From Gammaproteobacteria bacterium (lineage in GTDB: Bacteria; Pseudomonadota; Gammaproteobacteria; VBWC01), in NCBI GenBank assembly GCA_023266115.1, contig JAHFRU010000005.1, forward strand, positions 89,883 to 153,882: a DNA stretch of 64,000 nucleotides, in the 5' to 3' direction. Positions 8,438 to 17,624 of this stretch are shown here, piece after piece. How positions within the stretch are numbered: position 1 is the first letter of the stretch; each line of letters starts with the position of its first letter. The notes beneath the pieces were generated by a model that searched no databases, had not been told where the DNA came from, and saw only the letters and a program-made list of their open reading frames with translations. Both the position numbers and the translations under genes were made by a program.

Positions 8438-9958
8438 GTGTCACTTGCTGTTCTGTATTCACGTGCGCAGGCCGGAATAAACGCACCGCTGGTCACGGTC
8501 GAGGTGCATTTGTCCAACGGATTGCCCGGATTGTCGATCGTTGGTCTGCCGGAAACGGCCGTCAAGGAGAGCAAGGACCGGGTGCGCAGTGCGCTGCTGA
8601 ACGCCAATTTCGATTTTCCCGCCCGCCGCATCACGATCAATCTCGCACCGGCGGATCTGCCGAAGGAAGGTGGACGTTTCGATCTGGCGATCGCCATCGG
8701 CATACTCGCCGCTTCCGGACAGGTGCCGCGCGAACCGCTGGGCGATTACGAATTTATCGCCGAGCTGGCGTTGACCGGTGAGTTGCGCGGTATCCGCGGT
8801 ATTCTGCCCGCGGCGTTGCAGGCGCAGCGCACCGGCCGGCAGCTGATGGTTGCTTGCGACAACGCGGCCGAGGCCGGCCTGGTGGCCGACATCGCGGTGT
8901 TTCCGGCGGTGCATCTGCTCGATGTCTGTGCGCACCTGGCCGGCACGCGGCTGATCAGTGCGCATGTCAGTAGCGGCGACGCGCTGTCGGACCGTCCGGA
9001 TGATGATCTCGCCGACGTCCGCGCCCAACATAACGCCAAACGCGCACTCGAGATCGCCGCCGCTGGCGGTCATAGTCTGTTGATGATCGGTCCGCCAGGA
9101 ACTGGCAAAACGATGCTCGCCAGTCGGCTGCCGGGTATTCTGCCGCCGATGACGGAACAGGAAGCCCTTGAGACCGCGGCGGTGCATTCGATCAGCGATC
9201 TCGGTTTTTCCGCCAGCCAGTGGCGCCGTCGCGTGTTCCGCGCGCCGCACCATACGGCGTCGGGCGTCGCGCTGGTCGGTGGCGGCAGCCAGCCGCGCCC
9301 CGGTGAGGTGTCGCTGGCGCACAACGGCGTGATGTTTCTCGATGAACTGCCCGAGTTCGATCGCCGTGTGCTGGAGGTATTGCGTGAACCGCTGGAATCG
9401 GGGCGCATCACGATTTCGCGTGCCGCGCATCAGGCCGAGTTTCCGGCGCGCTTTCAACTGGTCGCGGCGATGAATCCCTGCCCTTGCGGTTATCTCGGCG
9501 ATCCGGGCGGGCGCTGCAGTTGCACATCGGATCAGGTGCAGCGTTACCGGGCGCGGGTGTCGGGGCCGCTGATGGATCGCATCGATATCCATGTCGAGGT
9601 GCCGCGCGTCACCAGCGAGTTGATCAGAAGCGCGGCGGCTGACAGTACTGTGGAGCATAGCGCCGTGGTACGGGCACGGGTGGTGAGGGCCAGATCACGC
9701 CAGCTGGCGCGCAGCGGCAAGGCCAATGTCGGCTTGTCGAGCAAGGAAGTGGACGCGCAGTGCCGATTGAGCGAGCGGGACAATCAGTTGCTGGAGCAGG
9801 CCGTTAACCGGCTCGGGCTTTCAGCGCGCGCGTACCATCGTATCCTGAAGGTCGCGCGCACCATCGCCGATCTGTCGGGCAGTGACGCGATTGAAACGCC
9901 GCATTTAAGCGAGGCGATTTCCTACCGGCGTCTCGATCGCGCTGTGACGACGCACTAG
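8438..9958 (+). CDS. comM: YifB/ComM-family Mg chelatase-like AAA+ ATPase
   Basis: A 506-residue protein with an N-terminal ChlI-like domain (VEVHLSNGLPGLSIVGLPE, residues 23-41) and an AAA+ core: Walker A GPPGTGKTMLASRLPG near 213 and Walker B VMFLDELPEF near 295. A cysteine-bearing insert, NPCPCGYLGDPGGRCSCT, and a C-terminal Mg-chelatase domain follow. ComM homologues are hexameric helicases that promote branch migration during natural transformation. The start is a GTG at 8438. The family match is certain; a role in competence is inferred from characterised homologues. Confidence 0.93.
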   Translation: MSLAVLYSRAQAGINAPLVTVEVHLSNGLPGLSIVGLPETAVKESKDRVRSALLNANFDFPARRITINLAPADLPKEGGRFDLAIAIGILAASGQVPREPLGDYEFIAELALTGELRGIRGILPAALQAQRTGRQLMVACDNAAEAGLVADIAVFPAVHLLDVCAHLAGTRLISAHVSSGDALSDRPDDDLADVRAQHNAKRALEIAAAGGHSLLMIGPPGTGKTMLASRLPGILPPMTEQEALETAAVHSISDLGFSASQWRRRVFRAPHHTASGVALVGGGSQPRPGEVSLAHNGVMFLDELPEFDRRVLEVLREPLESGRITISRAAHQAEFPARFQLVAAMNPCPCGYLGDPGGRCSCTSDQVQRYRARVSGPLMDRIDIHVEVPRVTSELIRSAAADSTVEHSAVVRARVVRARSRQLARSGKANVGLSSKEVDAQCRLSERDNQLLEQAVNRLGLSARAYHRILKVARTIADLSGSDAIETPHLSEAISYRRLDRAVTTH

Positions 9959-10210
9959 CGGGCTGTTGGAAGGTCCCCAGGTCAGAACCATCGGCGATGC
10001 GCCGGCGTCGAGGATGCCGTTGACCGCGCCGGTACGGATCACTTGAGTACCACTGCCGCCGTCACGAGTCATACCGCCATCAGAGCGGTGAACCGCGGAC
10101 GGCGGTGTCGAAGCTTTTCGCGCGTCCTCGAAAACTTTCCGCCCCTGGGCGCTCATCGCCGCCAACGTGAACGCCGCAATATCGGCGTCATGATCTGCTA
10201 GAATTCCGCC

Positions 10211-12367
10211 ATGGATGTTTCCGCTATTCTTGATCCCCTCAACGATGCGCAGCGCGAGGCAGTGGCCGCGCCGGCCGATAGCATGCTGGTGCTCGCCGGC
10301 GCCGGCAGCGGCAAGACGCGCGTGCTGGTGCATCGAATCGCCTGGCTGATCCAGACCGAAGGCCTGTCGCCTTACGGCATACTGGCGGTGACATTCACCA
10401 ACAAGGCGGCGGCGGAAATGCGCGCGCGCATCGAGCAGCTGCTTGGCGCGCCACTCGGCGGCATGTGGGTCGGCACCTTTCACGGCATGGCCCACCGCCT
10501 GCTGCGCGCGCACTGGCGCGAGGCGCGTCTGCCGCAGACCTTCCAGATACTCGATTCCGAGGACCAGTATCGCGTCATCCGGCGCGTGTTGAAGGCGCTG
10601 TCGCTTGATGAGGGCCAGTGGGCACCGAAAAAGATCCAGGGGTACATCAACGGGCGGAAGGACGAGGGGCTGCGCGCGGCGCACATCGATGACCAGAACG
10701 ATCCCCATCTGCAGCAGATGGCGCGCATCTACCGCGCCTATCAGGAATCCTGCGAGCGCTCCGGTCTGGTCGACTTCGCCGAGTTATTGCTGCGCGTGCA
10801 TGAACTGTGGCGCGAGTGCCCGGACGTGCTCCAGTCCTACCAGCAGCGTTTCCACCACATCCTCGTCGACGAGTTTCAGGACACCAACACGCTGCAGTAC
10901 GCCTGGCTGCGTCGCCTCGCCGGCGATAGCGGCAGGATGTTTGTCGTTGGCGACGACGACCAGTCGATCTACGGCTGGCGTGGCGCGCGTATCGAGAACA
11001 TACACCGCTTCAACAAGGATTATGCCGGCGCGCGCGTCGTGCGTCTCGAACAGAATTATCGCTCGACCGCGACGATACTGCAGGCGGCCAACGCGTTGAT
11101 CGCCCATAACACCGGCCGGCTGGGCAAGAAGCTGTGGACCAGTGGCGAAGAGGGCGAGCCGCTGTCGCTCTATCGTGCCTATAACGAGATGGATGAGGCG
11201 CGCTATGTGGTGGACCGCATTGAGGATTGGGTCGGCCGCGGCAACCGGCGCAGCGACGTGGCGATACTGTATCGATCCAATGCGCAGTCGCGCGTCTTCG
11301 AAGAGGCGCTGCTCGCCAAGCGGATGCCATACCGTGTCTATGGCGGTCTGCGATTCTTCGAGCGCGCCGAGATCAAGAATGCGCTGGCGTATCTGCGCCT
11401 GATTGCCAACCGTGACGACGACGCCTCGTTCGAACGTATCGTCAACACGCCGACGCGCGGTATCGGTGAGCGCAGCCTGCAATCGGTGCGCGATCACGCG
11501 CGCGCGCAGCAGCTGTCGTTGTGGCGAGCGACACTGGCGCTGTGCGACGGCGGTGCACTGGCGAGCCGCGTGACGAGTGCGCTGCGGATATTCATCGATC
11601 TGATCGATACCATGACGCATGACACCGGCGGTTTCGAGCTCGCCGAACGGGTCGATCACGTGATCCGCCGCAGCGGCCTGCTCGACGATTACCGGAACGA
11701 GTGCAGTGAAAAATCGCAGGCGCGTGTCGAGAATCTGGAAGAGCTTGTGACCGCCGCGCGGCAATTTACCTTTGACGCCGAAATCGGCATGCAGCCGCTG
11801 GACGCGTTCCTCGCCCACGCCGCGCTGGAGGCGGGCGACACCGAGGCCGAGTCCTGGGAAGACTGTGTGCAGTTGATGACACTGCACACCGCCAAGGGCC
11901 TGGAGTTTCCGGTGGTGTTTCTGTGCGGGGTGGAGGAAGGCCTGTTTCCGCATCAGATGTCGGTCAACGAACCCGGCCGTCTCGAGGAAGAACGCCGCCT
12001 GTGTTATGTCGGTATGACGCGCGCGATGCGGCATCTCTACATCAGTCACGCCGAGAGTCGGCGTATCCATGGCCAGGATACCTATCCGTCGCCGTCGCGT
12101 TTTCTCGGCGAGATTCCCGCCGAACTGATGCAGGAGGTGCGCGCGCGGCCGCAGATCACACGGCCGGTATATGTGACACGCAAGAAGCCCGTTGACGACG
12201 CACCCACCGGGTTGCGTCTCGGTCAGCGGGTTCAGCATACGAAGTTCGGCGAGGGTGTCATCCTCAATTATGAAGGGCAAGGCAGTCACGCGCGTGTGCA
12301 GGTAAATTTCCAGGTGGCCGGCGCGAAGTGGCTGGTGGTGGCCTATGCGAATCTGCAGACAATATAG
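10211..12367 (+). CDS. uvrD: DNA helicase II
   Basis: A 718-residue superfamily 1A 3'-5' helicase that acts in nucleotide excision and mismatch repair. Motif I is AGAGSGKTRVLVHR (residues 28-41), Ia TFTNKAAAEM, II VDEFQDTN, III GDDDQSIYGWRGA, IV QNYRSTATIL, V TLHTAKGLEF and VI YVGMTRA. The C-terminal Tudor-like tail (VQHTKFGEGVILNYEG) that binds RNA polymerase in UvrD/PcrA is present. The length agrees with E. coli UvrD (720). The 252 bp before it hold no recognisable gene; a reverse frame there is open only because it runs antisense to uvrD. Confidence 0.97.
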   Translation: MDVSAILDPLNDAQREAVAAPADSMLVLAGAGSGKTRVLVHRIAWLIQTEGLSPYGILAVTFTNKAAAEMRARIEQLLGAPLGGMWVGTFHGMAHRLLRAHWREARLPQTFQILDSEDQYRVIRRVLKALSLDEGQWAPKKIQGYINGRKDEGLRAAHIDDQNDPHLQQMARIYRAYQESCERSGLVDFAELLLRVHELWRECPDVLQSYQQRFHHILVDEFQDTNTLQYAWLRRLAGDSGRMFVVGDDDQSIYGWRGARIENIHRFNKDYAGARVVRLEQNYRSTATILQAANALIAHNTGRLGKKLWTSGEEGEPLSLYRAYNEMDEARYVVDRIEDWVGRGNRRSDVAILYRSNAQSRVFEEALLAKRMPYRVYGGLRFFERAEIKNALAYLRLIANRDDDASFERIVNTPTRGIGERSLQSVRDHARAQQLSLWRATLALCDGGALASRVTSALRIFIDLIDTMTHDTGGFELAERVDHVIRRSGLLDDYRNECSEKSQARVENLEELVTAARQFTFDAEIGMQPLDAFLAHAALEAGDTEAESWEDCVQLMTLHTAKGLEFPVVFLCGVEEGLFPHQMSVNEPGRLEEERRLCYVGMTRAMRHLYISHAESRRIHGQDTYPSPSRFLGEIPAELMQEVRARPQITRPVYVTRKKPVDDAPTGLRLGQRVQHTKFGEGVILNYEGQGSHARVQVNFQVAGAKWLVVAYANLQTI

Positions 12368-12402
12368 TTGACAGGCACATCGACAGGGACGGGGGCCGTA
12401 TC

Positions 12403-13515
12403 ATGCAGCGGAACAAAATGAAACGGCGGCAGTTCGTCAAGACGCTGGGCGCGGGCACGCTGCTGGGTGGCAGCGCATTCTCAGGTGCCGGCGCCGCTGC
12501 CGAACAACGATTCAACTGGAAACTGGTTACCACCTGGCCGCCGAATTTCCCGGTGTTCCAGGACGGTGTCGAGCGTTTCGCCAAAGATGTCCGGCGCATG
12601 AGCGACGGCCGGCTGAACATCCAGGTATTCGCCGGCGGTGAACTCGTGCCGCCGCTGCAGTCGTTCGAGGCGGTGTCGCAAGGCACCGTCGAGATGGGGC
12701 ACGGTGCCGCCTATTACTGGGCCGGCAAGGTACCCGCCGCACAGTTTTTTACCGCAGTGCCGTTTGGCCTGAATGCGCAGGGCATGAACGCGTGGCTATA
12801 CAGTGGCGGCGGGCTCAAGCTGTGGCGCGAGGTTTATGAACCGTTCGGTCTGACGCCGTTCCCGATGGGCAACACCGGCGTACAGATGGGCGGCTGGTTT
12901 CGCAAACCGATCAAATCGCTCGCCGACCTGAAGGGTCTGAAGATGCGCATACCCGGCCTCGGCGGCAAGGTCATGGCCAAGGCCGGCGTGAATCCGGTGT
13001 TGCTCGCCGGCGGCGAGATTTTTACCGCGCTGGATCGTGGCACGATCGACGCGACCGAGTGGGTCGGGCCCTATCATGATCTGCGCCTCGGGCTGTATCG
13101 CGCGGCGAAACATTACTACTATCCCGGTTGGCACGAACCGGGCCCGGTGCTTGAATTGATTATTAACAGCAAGGCATGGGAAGGTCTGCCCCGCGAACTG
13201 CAACTGACGATCGAGACCGCGACCGCCGCAAGCAATCTGTGGATGCTCTCGGAATTCGAGGCGCGCAACCTCGAGGCCTTACGAACGTTGCAAGAGAAGT
13301 ACCATGTTGAGGTTCTGGAATTTCCGTCGGATGTCCTGGCCGCGTTGCGCGAGTTCGCCGACGTCGTTCTCGACGAACAGGCCGCCAAGGACGAGGTGTT
13401 CAGGCGAGTGCGTGACGCCTATCGTGCGTTTCAGGCCGACAATGCCGCGTGGAATGCGGTTTCCGAAACCGCTTATGCAAGATCACTGCGCAAGATAAAA
13501 GTAGGAATGCTGTAG
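12403..13515 (+). CDS. TRAP transporter solute-binding protein (DctP family, TakP-like), Tat-exported
   Basis: A periplasmic binding protein of about 370 residues. A twin-arginine signal (KRRQFVKTLGAGTLLGG) is followed by the mature start near AAAEQRFNWKLVTTWPP. Motifs shared with 2-oxoacid-binding TakP proteins include FAGGELVPPLQSFEAVSQG, KGLKMRIPGLGG and DATEWVGPYHDLRLGL. These form the pocket for a carboxylate ligand. The start is at 12403 or 12418; GGGGG lies about 9 nt before 12403. No dctQ or dctM membrane gene adjoins it, so its transporter must be elsewhere. It begins 35 bp after uvrD and overlaps the end of the convergent paralogue remnant. Confidence 0.88.
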   Translation: MQRNKMKRRQFVKTLGAGTLLGGSAFSGAGAAAEQRFNWKLVTTWPPNFPVFQDGVERFAKDVRRMSDGRLNIQVFAGGELVPPLQSFEAVSQGTVEMGHGAAYYWAGKVPAAQFFTAVPFGLNAQGMNAWLYSGGGLKLWREVYEPFGLTPFPMGNTGVQMGGWFRKPIKSLADLKGLKMRIPGLGGKVMAKAGVNPVLLAGGEIFTALDRGTIDATEWVGPYHDLRLGLYRAAKHYYYPGWHEPGPVLELIINSKAWEGLPRELQLTIETATAASNLWMLSEFEARNLEALRTLQEKYHVEVLEFPSDVLAALREFADVVLDEQAAKDEVFRRVRDAYRAFQADNAAWNAVSETAYARSLRKIKVGML

Positions 13516-13917
13516 TCCGCCGACCGTTACGGCGGCTGTAGCGTGGGGTACGACCACGATGGATTTTGCGCCGGGTCCCAATAGTGTCAACGTGTTGGAG
13601 CTGTTGGCCGGGTCAAACGCGGTCTTGTCGGCGAACGCCTTGTCGCGCACGTTGTTCATGAAATCGAGTGACATCTCGTTCGCCACGTTGCAAAGCCGCT
13701 CGATTTTGGGTTTGTTGTCGGCTCGACTACCCGCAGCATTGCCGCAGTTGATGTTACTGGAGCCGTTGATACTGCAGCGTGCTTCCATGTCTCCAGCGAC
13801 GTTGTTGATGTCGTCGGGCGCGCAATCGAGCACGAACGATCCGGTGCGGCGGGGAAAGAGAACAGTGTGCCCGCCACTCTCAACGGCTGAACAATTTTCT
13901 TCGAAAACGTCAGCCCG
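13483..13917 (-). pseudogene. Truncated paralogue of the 14129-15070 secreted protein
   Basis: The open frame from a TAA (13918-13920) to a stop at 13483 encodes segments that clearly resemble the intact neighbour. NEMSLDFMNNVRDKAFADKT compares with NEMLLVFMNDMRNKSLTDRT. INCGNAAGSRAD compares with INCGNQSGGHAD. The frame has no signal peptide, only a GTG at 13833 as a possible start, and it ends soon after LLGPGA, where the neighbour continues for about 80 residues. It overlaps the end of the TRAP binding protein gene by 33 bp. It looks like a decayed duplicate, although a short functional gene cannot be excluded. Confidence 0.55.
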
Positions 13918-14128
13918 TTAAATCGCCGGTTTGCGGCGCCCGCCGGGCGTTGCCAAATACTTCATGTCCTGTAAGGTATGGTGGCTTGCGTTCCCGGTCT
14001 GTTAAACAGGCCGTAAAAGGAGCGATACAAACAGCGTATGAGCAAGCGGTGATGGAGAAGTGTACTGCGTCCGGAAAGCCGCCGCGAATACCCCGACTAT
14101 CTGACGAGGGTGCGTGGCAGTGGCCACA

Positions 14129-15070
14129 TTACGGCTGGTTTTCGGGGTAGGACCAGGCAGGGTTCTGGGTCGGATCGAAAAAGGCTTCCCAGTTGATCTG
14201 ATGTGTGATCGGGTCAAAGCCGAATGTCGGGGCGGCCGCGGGGCCGTCGGCATAGTATGTCCATGTGCCGTTGGCTCCGTTATTGAAGGAGCCCGGCGTA
14301 AATGTGTAGGCGCCGGCGGTTACGCGCACTTTCTGGCCGTTGACGTGTATATCGAAATCACCATCGCCGCCGAGCGGACCGGTCGGCGCCTCGTTGCCCG
14401 GCGCGTCGGGTCCTTTGAGTTCCAGCATATTGGTATTACGGCTGGGATCGATCGCGGTCCGGTCGGTCAGCGATTTGTTACGCATGTCGTTCATGAAGAC
14501 CAGCAGCATCTCGTTCGGCATGTTGTACCGCTGGTCGATCAGCGGCTTCATCGTGAACGCGTCTTTGATAAATTGCTGACAAACCGCCGCCGCCGCAATA
14601 CACGAGCCACTGCTATCCATGTCGCCGATCACCTGACGCACCAGGGTTAACGTGACGTTCGCGGTACCGCTACCAGAGACACTGGGGTCACTGTTGAGCG
14701 GGTCACGGTTCGCAATGAGTTCGCCCGCACTGGCTGTTCCCAGTCCGCCCTGCCAGTTACGCGGTCCGAGCCCGATAAAGGTTTCCTGGACGAATTCTTC
14801 TCCGGGCAGGCCGATGATCGAGTGGTAGAACTTTCCTGAGTCGGTGTCGAGTACTTCATTGAAAAACGGCGTGACGGTATCAGCGTGCCCGCCGGATTGA
14901 TTGCCGCAATTGATTTGCTGTCCCGGGCGATTGCAGTTGGATTCCAGCACGCCGCCGCGGAATTCGACAGGATTGACAGGCTGAAAGTTGAGTTCAAACG
15001 TGGCCGCGCCGACCGATGACACCGACGTGATCAACAGCAATGAAACAACATGCCTGCCAAATGGCAACAT
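14129..15070 (-). CDS. Secreted protein of unknown function
   Basis: A 313-residue protein, not recognised. The signal peptide is residues 1-23 (VVSLLLITSVSSVGAA). The mature part begins FELNFQPVNPVEFRGG and contains paired cysteines (SNCNRPGQQINCGN; SGSCIAAAAVCQQF) that could form disulfides. The C-terminal third reads GDFDIHVNGQKVRVTAGAYTF, then GTWTYYADGP and FGFDPITHQINWEAFFDP. This looks like a beta-rich extracellular domain. The ATG at 15070 has GAGGGG 10 nt upstream and is preferred to the GTG at 15088. A partial duplicate follows downstream at 13483-13917. Confidence 0.7.
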   Translation of the reverse strand: MLPFGRHVVSLLLITSVSSVGAATFELNFQPVNPVEFRGGVLESNCNRPGQQINCGNQSGGHADTVTPFFNEVLDTDSGKFYHSIIGLPGEEFVQETFIGLGPRNWQGGLGTASAGELIANRDPLNSDPSVSGSGTANVTLTLVRQVIGDMDSSGSCIAAAAVCQQFIKDAFTMKPLIDQRYNMPNEMLLVFMNDMRNKSLTDRTAIDPSRNTNMLELKGPDAPGNEAPTGPLGGDGDFDIHVNGQKVRVTAGAYTFTPGSFNNGANGTWTYYADGPAAAPTFGFDPITHQINWEAFFDPTQNPAWSYPENQP

Positions 15071-15274
15071 TGATGTTTGTCCCCTCACGGTGATGGTGTA
15101 ACATTACCCCGGCAGGAAGTCAACAATTCATTGAAAGCAAACAACTATTCGTTCTTTTGTGGAGTTCTGTCGAGTTTGGCCTGCGCTGCAACTGCCTGCC
15201 ATCGGCCCGTCATCCCCCACAGGCGCCGTCTTGTCCCGGCAGGATCAGTTTTCTCAAGATCACATAACATACGG

Positions 15275-15526
15275 TTAACGATGCCGTTCGCGTGCCTCGT
15301 TAACTCGCAGGTTGCGGCCGCCGAACTCCTTGCCATTGAGTGCATCGATTGCGGCAAAGGCCCCGTGATTCTCCATTTCAACGAAACAGTATCCGCGGGG
15401 TTTGCCTGTGTCGGGATCGGTAATCATTTTCACCGTTCGTACCGCGCCGTGTTTTGTAAATAGTTCGCGAATGTCGTCCTCGGTCGCGCTAAAGGGCAGG
15501 TTCCCGACATATACGGATTTAAACAT
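15275..15526 (-). CDS. RRM-domain RNA-binding protein
   Basis: An 83-residue single RNA-recognition motif. RNP2 is VYVGNL (residues 5-10) and RNP1 is RGYCFVEM (44-51), with the family signature DPDTGKPRGYCFVEM. Bacterial one-RRM proteins of this kind are cytoplasmic and often cold-induced, but their targets are mostly unknown. The ATG at 15526 gives the standard N-terminus just before the first strand. It stands alone between the unknown secreted protein and the diguanylate cyclase. Confidence 0.92.
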   Translation of the reverse strand: MFKSVYVGNLPFSATEDDIRELFTKHGAVRTVKMITDPDTGKPRGYCFVEMENHGAFAAIDALNGKEFGGRNLRVNEARERHR

Positions 15527-15866
15527 GCTTATCTGTCCACCATGGTTAACCAATAACAACTTCCCACTTGCAGCCTAGCGACAAGTCAGGAGGCCTGTGT
15601 GGTTCATCCGCTGAGCCAGGTCGTGGTTCGATCAGGTATGTATCAGGCTAAACCAGCTTTTTATAACCGTGTGATTGGGCTGTCAAGTCGAAAATGGCGT
15701 ATTCACTGGTTGTCCGGAAGTGCGGCGATATAAATTAACCCGGTCGGCACGTTCTGGTATATGGTTATCGCTACCGACGGTCGTTGAAAGCCCCGGATCA
15801 ATTGCGGTCTGGATGCTTGGAGATCAGCAGATTGCTTGCCATTCCGGATCAAGCGAAAGGCATGAG
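15527..15866. other. Intergenic region before the GGDEF gene
   Basis: 340 bp between the divergent RRM and GGDEF genes. It is more AT-rich than its surroundings and must hold both promoters. The GGDEF reading frame stays open upstream to 15675, but that extension has no family match. I see no RNA gene or clear operator. Confidence 0.4.
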
Positions 15867-16991
15867 ATGACCAGAGATCCGCTTGCCGAAAACCGGGTGT
15901 TGCGCCATCGTCTGGAAGAGCTGATGACCCAGGCGCGACACAACGAGCGCAAGATGCGTCGCTTTCAGGCGCAGGAACTCAAGCTCATCGGTCTCAATTC
16001 GCTTTTCGAGTTGATCGAGACGATTCTCTATCCGGACCGCAGCGCATTCGATTGGGATCTCGTGACACTGTGGTTGCTGGATACGGAATATGAAATCCGG
16101 CGCGCGCTTGAGGAAGAAGGTGTCGACCTGAAAGCACATCCGTCGTTGATGTTTGCGCGCGATCGTGATGACCTCGACTCACTGTATCCGATATCCCTGT
16201 TTCCGACGCTCGGGGCATACAAGGGGAAAATCCACGAGACGCTTTTCCCAAAGTCTCTCGGCACGCCGGGGAGCGTTGCGCTGTTGCCACTGGTACGCCA
16301 CGGCAAGCTGTTCGGCAGCCTGAACGTCGGCAGTTTTTATTCGGAGCGATTTGTCCGGGGTTTCCGCACAGATTTTCTCGAGCACCTGGCGGCGGTGGTG
16401 TCTATCTGCCTGGAAAATGCGGTCAACCTGGAGCGCATCAAGCGTCTCGGCCTGACTGACACGCTTACGGCGATCAATAACCGGCGTTACTTCGATCAGC
16501 GTCTGACGGAAGAGGTCGGTCATTCGATGCGCAATGCACAGCCGCTCTCGTGTCTGTTGCTCGATATTGATCACTTCAAGAACGTCAACGATTCCTACGG
16601 CCATCAGACCGGCGATGAAGTGTTGCGCGAGGTAGCCGCGCTGAGTCGCGCGCAGTTGCGCAGCAGTGATGTTTTGTCACGCTACGGCGGTGAGGAATTT
16701 GCGGCGCTACTGGTCCACACGAACACCGAAAAAGCGCTGGAGGTGGCGGAACGTGTCCGTGAAACCATCGAGGGCTATCGCTTTTGTGGGCCGGGCGGCG
16801 CCGGTTTCCGTGTCACGTTGTCGATAGGCACCGCGACATTTGATCCCGGGTCCGACCGGGCGGGACTGGGTATACGCGGCGAGCATTTGCTCGGGTATGC
16901 CGACAAGGCGCTCTATGAAGCCAAGGCGGGCGGCAGGAACTGCGTGATATGCGCCGGCAATATATCGGTCGCGGCGGAGGAATGCATGTAG
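15867..16991 (+). CDS. Diguanylate cyclase (DUF484/GAF-like sensor plus GGDEF)
   Basis: A 374-residue soluble protein. Residues 1-35 form a charged helix ([20 protein letters not shown]). A GAF/DUF484-like domain at about 36-200 includes [21 protein letters not shown]. The C-terminal GGDEF domain (about 210-360) has the [15 protein letters not shown] entry motif, [21 protein letters not shown] and the active site RYGGEEF. An inhibitory I-site RSSD lies five residues before GGEEF, so product inhibition by c-di-GMP is likely. The ATG at 15867 follows AAAGG at 6 nt. No EAL domain is present. It is 77 bp ahead of fabA and on the same strand, but probably separate in function. Confidence 0.92.
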   Translation: MTRDPLAENRVLRHRLEELMTQARHNERKMRRFQAQELKLIGLNSLFELIETILYPDRSAFDWDLVTLWLLDTEYEIRRALEEEGVDLKAHPSLMFARDRDDLDSLYPISLFPTLGAYKGKIHETLFPKSLGTPGSVALLPLVRHGKLFGSLNVGSFYSERFVRGFRTDFLEHLAAVVSICLENAVNLERIKRLGLTDTLTAINNRRYFDQRLTEEVGHSMRNAQPLSCLLLDIDHFKNVNDSYGHQTGDEVLREVAALSRAQLRSSDVLSRYGGEEFAALLVHTNTEKALEVAERVRETIEGYRFCGPGGAGFRVTLSIGTATFDPGSDRAGLGIRGEHLLGYADKALYEAKAGGRNCVICAGNISVAAEECM

Positions 16992-17068
16992 CGGCGAAAC
17001 CGCTGGCTTCGCAATCTGTGGAACCTTTCCTGCAAAAGAAATGTTACACTTTCGCCGGGGTTAAAATA

Positions 17069-17614
17069 ATGTCGGCAATGCGAGCGACCAATCTGAAATT
17101 CAGTAATAAAAACAGCTTCACCCGCGAAGAACTGTTGGCGTGTGGCCGTGGCGAACTTTTCGGGCCGGGAAACGCGTTGTTGCCGCAACCACCGATGCTG
17201 ATGTTTGATCGCATCGTCGATATATCGGTGGACGGTGGCGCCTATGGCAAGGGGCAGGCGGTGGCCGAACTCAGTATTGATCCTGACCTGTGGTTTTTCA
17301 AATGCCATTTCCAGGGTGATCCGGTGATGCCGGGTTGTCTTGGTGTGGACGCGCTGTGGCAACTGGTCGGGTTCTATCTCGGCTGGCTCGGCAGTCCCGG
17401 CCGCGGCCGGGCACTGGGCACCGGCGAGGTCAAGTTCAGTGGTCAGGTGACGCCGAAAAACCGTTTGGTTACCTATCGAATCGATCTCAAGCGCGTGATT
17501 ACCCGAAAGGTGTGCATGGGCATCGCCGACGGTGCCGTGGAAGTCGACGGGCGTGCGATCTACGCCGCCAAGGATCTGCGTGTGGGGCTTTTTACGTCAA
17601 CCGAAAATTTCTAG
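17069..17614 (+). CDS. fabA: 3-hydroxydecanoyl-ACP dehydratase/isomerase
   Basis: A protein of about 181 residues that dehydrates 3-hydroxydecanoyl-ACP and isomerises trans-2- to cis-3-decenoyl-ACP, the branch point for unsaturated fatty acids. It is very close to E. coli Fab[17 protein letters not shown], the catalytic histidine in [30 protein letters not shown] and [12 protein letters not shown]. The start is either ATG 17069 or 17078; 17069 has GGGG about 9 nt upstream. fabB follows after 10 bp, so the two form an operon. Confidence 0.96.
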   Translation: MSAMRATNLKFSNKNSFTREELLACGRGELFGPGNALLPQPPMLMFDRIVDISVDGGAYGKGQAVAELSIDPDLWFFKCHFQGDPVMPGCLGVDALWQLVGFYLGWLGSPGRGRALGTGEVKFSGQVTPKNRLVTYRIDLKRVITRKVCMGIADGAVEVDGRAIYAAKDLRVGLFTSTENF

Positions 17615-17624
17615 GGTTACATCC

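Noticed and set aside
8459..9658. 399-codon minus-strand frame antisense to comM
   Set aside because: Same kind of antisense shadow; comM has all its motifs on the other strand.
9905..10708. Minus-strand frame over the comM-uvrD gap
   Set aside because: It runs mostly antisense to uvrD. The part in the gap has no start, motif or ribosome-binding site of its own.
10784..12289. 501-codon minus-strand frame antisense to uvrD
   Set aside because: No recognisable domain, and the helicase motifs are intact on the plus strand.
13517..13535. Hairpin CCGCCG...CGGCGG after the TRAP binding protein gene
   Set aside because: Only six pairs and no T-run, and it lies inside the end of the paralogue remnant.
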